A stretch of DNA of 9,199 bases from Candidatus Bathyarchaeota archaeon (GCA_004376975.1 SOJA01000207.1:1-9199), one strand, 5' to 3'. Positions 1-6,713 are shown, counted from the first letter of the stretch. Numbers and translations: made by a program. The notes: generated by a model not told the origin, from the letters alone.

Positions 1-38
1 TGCATATTGCTGAAAAAAAGAAAGGAGAACAGGAAAAA

Positions 39-2303
39 TTGAAACTGAAAACAATCTCAGCTGCTATACTATTTGCTACGATTCTACTAATGATGTCTGT
101 TCCACTTCCCTCAGTAAAAGCTGACAAAGGCCCTAGATATGACGACTGGATTGTTCGATACTACTCTGACGTAGAGGCTGCATATGCAGCCTTGAAGGCT
201 GGCGACGTTCACATGGTCGGCTACGAAATTTCATCCGACTTGTACGCGGATGCAATTGCAGACCCCAACATTGGTCTTGGTCCTGTAGGCGATCGAGGCA
301 TGTACGAGTTTGACCTCAACAGCAACTACACTATCCAGGATTACCCTGGTATAGAGTCGCCGTTGTTCGGTGAGAAACGAGCGGACTTTAGAAGGGCCCT
401 CGCATTAATGAGCCCCAAAGATCGCTTCATCTCGCAATGCGCTGGAGGATTTGCTGACAGGATTGACCAGCCTATAGCATACATGCACAAAGGATGGAGA
501 AACACTTCTTACTGGTATGAAGATGGTACTTTTCCGTACGAGTATGACCCCGACGCCGCTGCCGCCCTCTTAGATGCAGCCGGATTCGTGCAAGGCACAA
601 CGACAAACCCAGACTACGACTCAGGTTTGAGTTGGTCAGCCGAATACATCAGGACTTATCCTAGCGATCACCCGCAGAAGCCAGGCCAAGACATGGATCC
701 TATTCAGATATGCATCAGGAACAACGACCTTAGAAGGTTCTGTGCTGGAAACATACTGCTTGACATCATGCTAAAAATTGGTATGCCATGCGATGTGACT
801 TATGGTGCTTTGAATGAAATGTACGACAAAGTCATGGTAAACATGAACTACCACATTTACACTGGTGGATGGAGCCTAGGAAGGTTCCCAGCCCTAAGCG
901 TCCACGACCTGTATCATGATGACTATTGGTACCCGAAAGGTCCCAACTACGTCACTGGCAAGAACGAAAGCAACCTTGGCAACTACCCTGAACTTGACGC
1001 AATGTTGGAGCTTGCATACTACCCGCCAGACTTCGCTACAGCTCAAGCAGAGCTCAAGAAGGCCTTGGGCTTCCACGCTGACATGCAAATTACCATTCCG
1101 TTATGGAGCGCACGGAGCTTCTGGGCTTGGAACAGCGACATAAAAGGCGTTGTCAACGGAGAAGGTGTCGGACCTGAAAATGGCTACACTTTCATGAATG
1201 CTTACAAAGTATCTGGTGGTCCACTTGTATACGGAACTATAGGCGCACCAGTCGCTATGAACATTATTTCTTCAAGCTGGTACTACGACTATCAGAACCT
1301 TGACAGGTTCAACATGGCTAGCGGCATAGATGCACCGCCATACGTCAGTGCAGCCGACCAAAACGGCTTCATCACTGGTTGGACAACTAGCACATGGGTA
1401 GACCCAGATGACACCGAGACAAAGGCACATATCACTCAGAACTACAGAAGCGACGGCTACTTCACTAAACCAGTAACTGGCAACCAAGGAGAAAACGTTA
1501 ACACGACTCACATCTACGCCAGCGTTTGGTACTACTACCAAGTGGTAGATGCATGGATTAACCCAGGTGTTCAAGACATAAAGACCCTCCGCATCCCCGA
1601 CGCGGGCACCATTGATTACTACTGGGACGTTCCAGGTTACTGGAGCACATACCAAGGAGGCGTATACCTCTTGTCATTCGACTGGTTCACAGCCGGCGGC
1701 ATTAGCGTAGAAACCACCGAAACCTTAACTGCAGACGGGACTACTGGCTACCTAGGCACAACCGACAAGGTGTTCTGGGTTAAAAGCGCGGACGCAAGCG
1801 GCACACCACTAACTCTCGGCGTAGACTATGACATATACATGTCTGACTTGAGCGCGAACGCGGCTGACATACGAATAATCAACCCAACATACCTTGGCCA
1901 GGCTATAACAGTCACTTACCTAGCTGTCGGTGATCCATACGGATACACGCCGAACAACCAGCCATGGAACACTATCCTAGAAGGATGCGGCATGTTCTAT
2001 GTGACAGAGTTCATACCTGGAGTAGGTCACGGAATGACACTGAAACGCAGTTCACACTTCTACATGGAAAAACCACTGTTGGGCGAGATTGACTTTGTCA
2101 AGAAGCCCTCTGGAGGCTACAAGATCGACATCTTCGACGTAGTCATTGCAGCTTCTGCCTATGGCAGTGAAGGTGGAGCAGTGCCAGATGTTAACTGGTT
2201 CCCAGGAGCAGACTTGGCGCCTGGAATACCTAAAGTTGACATCTTCGACATAGTCACAGTCACAGGCAAATACGGTCAAGAGTTCGACATTCCGCCGCCA
2301 TAA
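39..2303 (+). CDS. Family-5 ABC substrate-binding protein with permuted domain order and dockerin-like C-terminus
   Basis: Exported solute-binding protein of a peptide/nickel-type ABC importer; the true ligand is unknown. The TTG start is preceded by GGAG (24-27). Residues 1-28 form a signal peptide (MKLK, hydrophobic core, cleavage near VKA|D). Residues 35-390 match the second half of family-5 SBPs: an AALKAGDVHM block near 50, FRRALALMSPKDR near 117, YDPDAAAALLDAAGF near 169, YHIYTGGWSLGRFP near 271 and ITIPLWSARSFWAW near 351. Residues 395-687 match the normal first half: LVYGTIGAPVAMN (396), GWTTSTWVDPDD (447), a TFxLRxxVxF-like block near 466-476, and GCGMFYVTEFIPG (649) running into FYMEKPLLGEIDF. 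This order is reversed relative to the family. A beta-rich stretch near 555-632 looks inserted. Residues 691-748 are dockerin-like. There is no lipobox and no C-terminal TM segment. SBP identity is firm; the permutation call rests on motif order read by eye. Confidence 0.85.
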   Translation: MKLKTISAAILFATILLMMSVPLPSVKADKGPRYDDWIVRYYSDVEAAYAALKAGDVHMVGYEISSDLYADAIADPNIGLGPVGDRGMYEFDLNSNYTIQDYPGIESPLFGEKRADFRRALALMSPKDRFISQCAGGFADRIDQPIAYMHKGWRNTSYWYEDGTFPYEYDPDAAAALLDAAGFVQGTTTNPDYDSGLSWSAEYIRTYPSDHPQKPGQDMDPIQICIRNNDLRRFCAGNILLDIMLKIGMPCDVTYGALNEMYDKVMVNMNYHIYTGGWSLGRFPALSVHDLYHDDYWYPKGPNYVTGKNESNLGNYPELDAMLELAYYPPDFATAQAELKKALGFHADMQITIPLWSARSFWAWNSDIKGVVNGEGVGPENGYTFMNAYKVSGGPLVYGTIGAPVAMNIISSSWYYDYQNLDRFNMASGIDAPPYVSAADQNGFITGWTTSTWVDPDDTETKAHITQNYRSDGYFTKPVTGNQGENVNTTHIYASVWYYYQVVDAWINPGVQDIKTLRIPDAGTIDYYWDVPGYWSTYQGGVYLLSFDWFTAGGISVETTETLTADGTTGYLGTTDKVFWVKSADASGTPLTLGVDYDIYMSDLSANAADIRIINPTYLGQAITVTYLAVGDPYGYTPNNQPWNTILEGCGMFYVTEFIPGVGHGMTLKRSSHFYMEKPLLGEIDFVKKPSGGYKIDIFDVVIAASAYGSEGGAVPDVNWFPGADLAPGIPKVDIFDIVTVTGKYGQEFDIPPP
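2109..2282 (+). other. Dockerin-like tail of the SBP
   Basis: Residues 691-748 hold two copies of an [KIV]DIFD[IV]V....YG motif (KIDIFDVV and KVDIFDIV) joined by a DVNWFPGADLAPG linker. Dockerins are two-repeat F-hand modules that bind cohesins. Here the acidic residues at loop positions 9 and 12 are present in both copies, but the usual Asp/Asn at positions 1, 3 and 5 are absent or shifted, so calcium binding is uncertain. The module ends nine residues before the C-terminus and replaces any membrane anchor. The call rests on the repeated motif only. Confidence 0.6.
2121..2255 (+). repeat. Imperfect direct repeat encoding the two VDIFD motifs
   Basis: The segments 2121-2144 and 2232-2255 encode KIDIFDVV and KVDIFDIV. 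They share the identical 12-mer GACATCTTCGAC (2127-2138 and 2238-2249). This is the internal duplication of the dockerin-like module, not a mobile repeat. Confidence 0.75.
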
Positions 2304-2331
2304 GCAAACAGAATCGTAAAACTACTGTCTT

Positions 2332-2347
2332 TCCCCCCTTTTTTTTA
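2332..2347 (+). terminator. T-tract terminator after the SBP gene
   Basis: Twenty-nine bases after the SBP stop a CCCCCC run is followed by eight T, then ATATTTT. Archaeal RNA polymerase terminates at such T-rich tracts without needing a hairpin. It separates the SBP transcript from the permease unit, which has its own promoter. Confidence 0.65.
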
Positions 2348-2384
2348 TATTTTGAGATAATCTTTAGTTTTGTGCGAGTGTTGC

Positions 2385-2405
2385 CTTCAAGAACGTGAAG
2401 TTCTT
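2385..2405. repeat. Inverted repeat upstream of the permease promoter
   Basis: AAGAAC-GTGAA-GTTCTT (2389-2405) is a perfect 6-bp inverted repeat with a 5-base spacer. It overlaps a second one, CTTCA...TGAAG (2385-2400). It lies about 95 bases upstream of the permease TATA box in the 2304-2532 gap, which otherwise holds only the SBP terminator and the promoter. It could be an operator or an RNA hairpin; no function is shown. Confidence 0.35.
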
Positions 2406-2475
2406 TAGCATCCAGAGATGTGTTTATTTAGTTTTGCATAGGGAAACGGGTGTGCAAGGTGACAATTAACGTCAA

Positions 2476-2490
2476 ACCAAAGCTTAAATA
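2476..2490 (+). promoter_or_regulatory. Archaeal TATA box for the permease unit
   Basis: CTTAAATA at 2483-2490 matches the archaeal TATA box, with a purine-rich BRE-like stretch (ACCAAAG) just before it. Initiation about 25 bases downstream falls near 2510-2515. That is at or beyond the upstream ATG at 2509 and favours the ATG at 2533 as start of the permease. Confidence 0.65.
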
Positions 2491-2532
2491 AGAATTCAAA
2501 CTTTAGTCATGCATGTATGGATGGTGGGCACC

Positions 2533-3525
2533 ATGGGTTTGAAATCGTACATATTGAGAAGAATCGTTTACATGATCCTTTTAGTCTTTCTAGTTGCAAG
2601 TGTAAACTTTCTCCTGTTCAATATGATGCCAGGGACAACCTTAAACAAATATGTAACCAACTTAGCTGGCCGTGGCATGTCGGCAGAACGCTTAGCAGAG
2701 CTTGAGGCCTTGTATGGGTTTGATAAACCTCTTCATGAAAGGTACGTAATGTACATTATTAATATGTTCACTTGGAATTTTGGATATAGCTACGAAACAA
2801 AGAACTATGTGCAGAACGACATTATGATAGCGCTTCCTAATACTTTGTTTCTCATGGGCATTGCCGAACTAGGCGCAATGATAGTAGGTATTCTGTTAGG
2901 GGTAATCGCTGCATACAAAAGAGGAAGTAGCGTGGACACACTCCTAGTTACAACGTCCCTAGCGACGTACTCTGTCCCCGTGTTTTGGATAGGCTGGATC
3001 ATGTTGTCTCTATTCTGTATTCAGTTAGACTGGTTTGAGGTAGGAGGCATCGAACCCATAGCCTGGCAAATCAGCCGTCCCGAAGGTATATTATCCATCA
3101 TCGCTGGCCGCCTTTACATGATAACTCTACCTGCAATAACCCTTTTCATTTTTCTGTTCGGCGGCTGGATTCTTTTAACGAGGGCTACTGTGTTGGAAAC
3201 AATCACTGAGGATTACGTGACAACAGCTAGGGCAAAGGGACTACCTGAAAGAGTCGTTCTGTTCAAACATGTTTTGAAAAACGCGTCGCTGCCGCTAATA
3301 ACCAGCGCCGCACTGACATTTGGCTTCCTTATCTCTGGAGCCATAATAACCGAGACAGTCTTTTCGTATGGAGGCATGGGGTTAATGGTTTGGAGCGCTA
3401 TATCAGCTTCTGATGTTCCTACGATGCAAGCATTCTTCTACGTAATAGCACTGTTGGTAATTGTTGCAAACTTTGTTGCAGATCTTTTGTATGGTGTTAT
3501 AGATCCGCGAATAAAATATGGGTGA
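2533..3525 (+). CDS. dppB: Peptide/nickel-type ABC transporter permease, DppB type
   Basis: First integral-membrane subunit of the importer; with the next gene it forms the transmembrane channel. The 330-residue protein has the usual DppB length and layout: a YILRRIVYM start followed by TM1 (about 10-30), an extracytoplasmic stretch with LEALYGFDKPLHERYVMYI and WNFGYSY (about 54-87), then five more TM segments. The cytoplasmic EAA coupling loop (about 224-254) includes TTARAKGLPERVVLFKHVLKNASLP, with its invariant Gly at 236. The end, DLLYGVIDPRIKYG, is typical. In-frame ATGs lie at 2509, 2521 and 2533. I chose 2533 because GGTG (2523-2526) sits six bases before it and the TATA box places transcription start near 2510-2515. 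The stop overlaps the GGTGAT that serves the next gene, so the two are translationally coupled. The symbol is a family assignment; the substrate is unknown. Confidence 0.93.
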   Translation: MGLKSYILRRIVYMILLVFLVASVNFLLFNMMPGTTLNKYVTNLAGRGMSAERLAELEALYGFDKPLHERYVMYIINMFTWNFGYSYETKNYVQNDIMIALPNTLFLMGIAELGAMIVGILLGVIAAYKRGSSVDTLLVTTSLATYSVPVFWIGWIMLSLFCIQLDWFEVGGIEPIAWQISRPEGILSIIAGRLYMITLPAITLFIFLFGGWILLTRATVLETITEDYVTTARAKGLPERVVLFKHVLKNASLPLITSAALTFGFLISGAIITETVFSYGGMGLMVWSAISASDVPTMQAFFYVIALLVIVANFVADLLYGVIDPRIKYG

Positions 3526-3526
3526 T
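3521..3526 (+). promoter_or_regulatory. Ribosome binding site that decides the DppC start
   Basis: GGTGAT complements the archaeal 16S 3' end and sits four bases before ATG 3531. It includes the upstream gene's TGA stop. A GTG at 3522 is in frame but has no upstream binding site, so ATG 3531 is preferred. Confidence 0.65.
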
Positions 3527-3530
3527 AAAC

Positions 3531-5078
3531 ATGGCATCACGTAAAAGACAATTTTCCTTCTTGATACAGAGGTTTAAGGGGTTCTGGAATCAGTATAAGC
3601 AAAGCAAACGAGGAATGCTTGGAATAGGAATAATTTTTGCTTTCGCCATCATGGCCATTTTTGCTCCGATTATAGCACCGTTGGATCCACTAAAGCCTAA
3701 AATGACAGGATATTACCCCTCTGATAGGCCTAAAATAGCTGACAAGCTATGTGTTCCGATATGGTACAAGTCCTTACTGGGCATGCAACACCTGTCAGAA
3801 AACATGATTGTGGTAGAGGACCATGAATTTATCTCAGAGGAACTGTTTAACACTCAATGGAAAATACAAAACGATTCGCAATACGTTTCGTATCAATACA
3901 GCTCATCTGGGGGAAGCCACAACGATGACGGATGCGTGGAAATATCATATGAACGTCAAGAAAGTGAGACTGCTCCTGCGGCGGGAAAAATCAACATAAA
4001 CTTTGAATACGAATTCGAATTTCCTTATCAGGACGAACCCCGATCCTTCTGGTGGCATTACTCATTGCGTCTCGAAAACAAAACTTCTATGGGTAAATTC
4101 CCTGTCAGAACCACCATTACATTTCGAAGAGGAAATGAACCTACCTCATACTTCGTAGCTGGACACAACTTTGGCTCCGTCAACATCGGATCAAAATGGT
4201 ACAGTACATCTGATCAGACAATTGAATATGGGACAATCGAAAAAACGATATTCACAGGTACTGGAAAGTACACATTCGAGTTCATAGTTACAATCTTCGA
4301 TGAAGAAGCGGGAGCCATCGATTTAGACCTCTACATTGACAATTTACAGATTATATTATATGGCAAAACATACGGCTTGCTCGGCACATCATCGATTCCA
4401 AGAGATACACCAAGAGACCTTTTCACTATGCTCGTGCATGGAACAAGAATCTCTTTTATGATAGGAATTCTTACAGCCGTTTTCTCCGTGTTAATCGGAC
4501 TTGTCGTAGGACTAATTGCAGGCTATGTTCGCGGTTTAGTTGATGAGGGGTTGATGAGATTTGCAGACTTTCTCTTGGTGATACCAGGACTGCCGCTGCT
4601 GATAGTCCTAGTTACGGTACTTGGCAGATCAATCTGGAACATAATAGGCGTGTTAATATTCATGGGTTGGATGGGCTTCTCACGAACTGTGAGATCCATG
4701 ACACTCAGTCTGCGAGAAAGACCATTTATCGAAAGTGCAAAAGCATCCGGAGCTAGCACAGGCTACATAATATATAGACACATTCTCCCTAACATATTTG
4801 CACTGGTATACATTTCCTTAGCAACATCTGTTCCAGGCGCCATTATTGCAGAAGCATCCTTAGCATGGCTTGGGCTGGGTGACATTAACATATGTTCATG
4901 GGGAATAATGCTCTACGACTTTAGTAGAACACAAACTGCCATCGTGAAAGGGGTTGGCGATTACTGGTTCTGGGTAATACCTCCAGGCGTTGCAATTGCA
5001 TTGATGGCAATGGCTTTTATCCTAATGGGATTCTCTCTAGACGAAATTCTAAATCCAAAACTGAGAAAAAGACGCTAA
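3531..5078 (+). CDS. dppC: Peptide/nickel-type ABC transporter permease, DppC type, with large extracytoplasmic insert
   Basis: Second membrane subunit of the importer. At 515 residues it is much longer than the usual 280-330 of DppC proteins. After a basic N-terminus (KQSKRGMLG) and TM1 (about 31-49) comes the expected IIAPLDP loop. Where the family reads a short 'hPLGTDxxGRDxxSRlxyGtRiSl' block, the sequence is split. WYKSLLG (about 78-84) is followed by about 195 extra residues, and YGLLGTSSIPRDTPRDLF...HGTRISF resumes near 281. Five further TM segments follow (about 307-332, 344-365, 371-383, 425-449, 481-501). The EAA loop FIESAKASGASTGYIIYRHILPN is at 399-421 with Gly 407. The C-terminus DEILNPKLRKRR is typical. 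The gene is coupled to the DppB-type gene through the overlapping GGTGAT. The symbol is a family assignment; the insert's function is unknown. Confidence 0.92.
   Translation: MASRKRQFSFLIQRFKGFWNQYKQSKRGMLGIGIIFAFAIMAIFAPIIAPLDPLKPKMTGYYPSDRPKIADKLCVPIWYKSLLGMQHLSENMIVVEDHEFISEELFNTQWKIQNDSQYVSYQYSSSGGSHNDDGCVEISYERQESETAPAAGKININFEYEFEFPYQDEPRSFWWHYSLRLENKTSMGKFPVRTTITFRRGNEPTSYFVAGHNFGSVNIGSKWYSTSDQTIEYGTIEKTIFTGTGKYTFEFIVTIFDEEAGAIDLDLYIDNLQIILYGKTYGLLGTSSIPRDTPRDLFTMLVHGTRISFMIGILTAVFSVLIGLVVGLIAGYVRGLVDEGLMRFADFLLVIPGLPLLIVLVTVLGRSIWNIIGVLIFMGWMGFSRTVRSMTLSLRERPFIESAKASGASTGYIIYRHILPNIFALVYISLATSVPGAIIAEASLAWLGLGDINICSWGIMLYDFSRTQTAIVKGVGDYWFWVIPPGVAIALMAMAFILMGFSLDEILNPKLRKRR
3783..4370 (+). 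other. Beta-rich insert in the DppC-type permease
   Basis: Residues about 85-280 are inserted between TM1 and TM2. They are rich in alternating strand-like segments (KININFEYEFEF, FPVRTTITFRR, YTFEFIVTIFD, DLDLYIDNLQIILYG) and lack hydrophobic TM stretches. DLYIDNLQI is the kind of last strand seen in jelly-roll/carbohydrate-binding-like beta sandwiches. The topology puts the insert on the outer face of the membrane. Fold and ligand are inferred only. Confidence 0.6.
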
Positions 5079-5122
5079 CAAATTAATACAACTGATTACG
5101 AACAAGCCTTCAAAGGAGTTTT

Positions 5123-5152
5123 GGCCTTCAACAGGCCTTCAGCCCTTTTTTT
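5123..5152 (+). terminator. Hairpin and T-tract after the permease unit
   Basis: GGCCT (5123-5127), loop TCAAC, AGGCC (5133-5137) forms a perfect 5-bp stem. Eight bases later comes a run of seven T (5146-5152). The T-tract lies inside the 3' end of the convergent minus-strand gene. GCCTTCA also occurs three times here (5106, 5124, 5135). This is a plausible end for the dppBC transcript. Confidence 0.55.
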
Positions 5153-5549
5153 CGCTTCGTTGCCTGTTGGCAGGACCTGCTAAGATATTGATTTTCTCAT
5201 CCACGTAAATCCAGAAGTTCCTCTCAAGCTTTTCCTCAGCCTCTTGACTTTTTACTCCTTTCAAAAATAAGATTCCTCCACCAAAGAAAGTTGTGAGCCT
5301 GCCAATCTTCGTAAGGGCACTCGACCGCATCCCAGAGAAAAATTCCACCACGAAATCGTTCGAGTTGCCTGAAATAACAACGGTGACTTTACCAATAATG
5401 TCGTGAACATACGAAGGTCTTGCGATGATCCTGTATCCTATAGTTTCATCTTCTTTTATCATCGTAAAACTCTTTTTCTCGAAAAAACGTTCAACCCATT
5501 TACTTAGCAGCGATAGGTCAACATCCCTGCTGGTGTAACGGCTTTCCAT
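5139..5549 (-). CDS. Small uncharacterised archaeal protein (136 aa)
   Basis: I do not recognise this family. The protein starts MESRYTSRDVDLSLLSKWVERFF. It then shows beta-strand-like blocks (ETIGYRIIARPS, GKVTVVISGNSNDFVVEFF), a short hydrophobic glycine stretch (TTFFGGGILFLKG, perhaps buried or membrane-contacting rather than a full TM helix), a charged helix EEKLERNFWIYVDEKI, and a basic tail ending EKKG. There is no signal peptide, so it is probably cytoplasmic. The chosen ATG has GAGGT (5556-5560, minus strand) seven bases upstream. An in-frame ATG at 5603 lies within the putative TATA box and is less likely. The gene sits antisense between the permease and ATPase units, convergent with dppC and divergent from dppD. 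A role in the transporter is not shown. Confidence 0.75.
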   Translation of the reverse strand: MESRYTSRDVDLSLLSKWVERFFEKKSFTMIKEDETIGYRIIARPSYVHDIIGKVTVVISGNSNDFVVEFFSGMRSSALTKIGRLTTFFGGGILFLKGVKSQEAEEKLERNFWIYVDEKINILAGPANRQRSEKKG

Positions 5550-5555
5550 AAAGTT

Positions 5556-5560
5556 ACCTC
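5556..5560 (-). promoter_or_regulatory. Ribosome binding site that decides the minus-strand start
   Basis: On the minus strand GAGGT lies seven bases before the ATG at 5549, within AAGAGGTAAC. It selects the 136-residue form over the 154-residue form starting at 5603. Confidence 0.6.
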
Positions 5561-5593
5561 TTGTCCGCCATTCTTTTCTAGACAAATGCCAGC

Positions 5594-5602
5594 CTTTAAG
5601 CA
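5594..5602 (-). promoter_or_regulatory. Putative TATA box of the minus-strand small gene
   Basis: GCTTAAAGG on the minus strand lies about 50 bases before the ATG at 5549. It would place transcription start near 5573, leaving a leader that includes the GAGGT site. The match to the archaeal TATA box is moderate. Confidence 0.4.
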
Positions 5603-5652
5603 TTTCGAAACTCCATCAAGAACGTTGCATTTTATTGGTGCGAATGTCCAGC

Positions 5653-5668
5653 CTAAAACTTATATATG
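5653..5668 (+). promoter_or_regulatory. Archaeal TATA box for the ATPase unit
   Basis: CTTATATATG (5659-5668), with an A-rich BRE-like CTAAAA just upstream, is a good archaeal TATA box. Start of transcription is expected near 5690, about 45 bases before the DppD-type ATG. The 5550-5735 gap between the two divergent genes holds this promoter, the minus-strand promoter and the copy of TCAAGAACGT at 5616-5625. Confidence 0.6.
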
Positions 5669-5735
5669 TAATACCGTGTTCTTTTCCTAAGCTTGGAAAA
5701 GTTGAAAGAAGAAGCGAGAAATCTGAGAGATTAAC

Positions 5736-6698
5736 ATGCCAATACTTGATGTTCAAAACTTATCCACCTACTACTTAACAGACAGGGGACCTGTAAGGGC
5801 TGCAGAAGGAGTAAGTTTCCAGCTAGAAAAAGGAGAAGCCATGGGGTTAGCCGGAGAATCAGGATGCGGCAAGACGACAGTGGCTTTGTCTCTACTTAGA
5901 ATACTCCCCCAAAACGGAAGAATAGTTGACGGAAGAATTCTCATTAAAGACATTGACGTAGTCCGCCTTAACGAGAACGAAATGCGAAAAAAAATCAGAT
6001 GGAAAACGATATCAATGATATTTCAAGGTGCTATGAATGCTCTAAATCCCCTCTACAAGGTAGGAGATCAAATTGCTGAAGCCATTCTGATACATGAGCC
6101 AGACGTTACTAGAAGAGAAGCCAAAGAAAGAACGGCGAAACTTCTTGAGATGGTAGGAATAGAACCTTCAAGAGTTGATAATTTTCCACACGAGTTTAGC
6201 GGTGGAATGAAGCAACGTGCATTGATAGCAATGTCCCTAGCTTGCAACCCTAACGTTGTTATCGCCGATGAACCAGGTACAGCCCTAGACGTAATCGTAC
6301 AAGCACAAGTTCTAAGACTAATGAGAAATCTACAGGACAAGCTGAATCTATCAGTCATCATGATTGCACACGACCTTTCAATGATCGCTGAAATATGCCA
6401 AAAAATCGCCATAATGTATGCGGGTTATCTAGTCGAATATGGAGACATAGTAAAAATATTCAAAAAACCATTGCACCCCTACACGCAAGATCTAATAGAA
6501 TCCTTCCCAAGTATAAAATCTGAAAAGCAGGAAATGGTTTCAATCCCTGGCTTCCCACCCGATCTACTGCATCCACCCCCTGGATGTAGATTCCACCCAA
6601 GATGCAAATATGCTATGGACGTATGTAAGAAAAAAGTGCCGAAGCTACGAGAAATAACTAAGAATCATCTTACAGCATGCCATCTGGTCAAAGGATAA
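5736..6698 (+). CDS. dppD: Peptide/nickel-type ABC transporter ATPase, DppD/OppD type
   Basis: One of two cytoplasmic ATPases powering the importer. Visible in the 320 residues are Walker A GESGCGKTT (40-48), Q-loop Gln 97 in MIFQGAMNALNPL, signature FSGGMKQR (154-161), Walker B VVIADEP (174-180) with catalytic Glu 179, and H-loop His 212. The C-terminal oligopeptide-transporter extension (HPYT, PGFPPDLLHPPPGCRFHPRC) carries four cysteines at 284, 290, 297 and 315. The equivalent extension in a bacterial DppD is known to bind a [4Fe-4S] cluster. The D-loop reads DEPGTALD where most relatives have DEPTTALD. The ATG has only a weak purine-rich site upstream; a 13-codon leader frame ends one base before it. 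The DppF-type partner follows after 15 bases. The symbol is at family level; the substrate is unknown. Confidence 0.95.
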   Translation: MPILDVQNLSTYYLTDRGPVRAAEGVSFQLEKGEAMGLAGESGCGKTTVALSLLRILPQNGRIVDGRILIKDIDVVRLNENEMRKKIRWKTISMIFQGAMNALNPLYKVGDQIAEAILIHEPDVTRREAKERTAKLLEMVGIEPSRVDNFPHEFSGGMKQRALIAMSLACNPNVVIADEPGTALDVIVQAQVLRLMRNLQDKLNLSVIMIAHDLSMIAEICQKIAIMYAGYLVEYGDIVKIFKKPLHPYTQDLIESFPSIKSEKQEMVSIPGFPPDLLHPPPGCRFHPRCKYAMDVCKKKVPKLREITKNHLTACHLVKG

Positions 6699-6713
6699 AG
6701 GAGGAAGCAATGT

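Noticed and set aside
1272..1655. Long minus-strand open frame within the SBP gene
   Set aside because: It has no ribosome binding site, and its translation is valine-, cysteine- and tryptophan-rich in a way expected from the antisense of a Tyr/Asn/Thr-rich coding sequence. The sense frame is clearly real.
39..2303. SBP read as N-terminally truncated or as a frameshifted pseudogene
   Set aside because: A signal peptide and ribosome binding site precede the frame, there is no internal stop, and the blocks missing from the start are all found later in the same frame.
2509..2532. Upstream ATG codons giving a longer DppB-type protein
   Set aside because: The TATA box at 2483-2490 places transcription start at about 2510-2515, and the only ribosome-binding-like GGTG precedes ATG 2533. 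The extra residues (MHVWMVGT) do not look like the family start.
5550..5603. N-terminal extension of the minus-strand small protein (start at 5603)
   Set aside because: This start lies next to the putative TATA box GCTTAAAGG and has no binding site, while the ATG at 5549 has GAGGT at good spacing.
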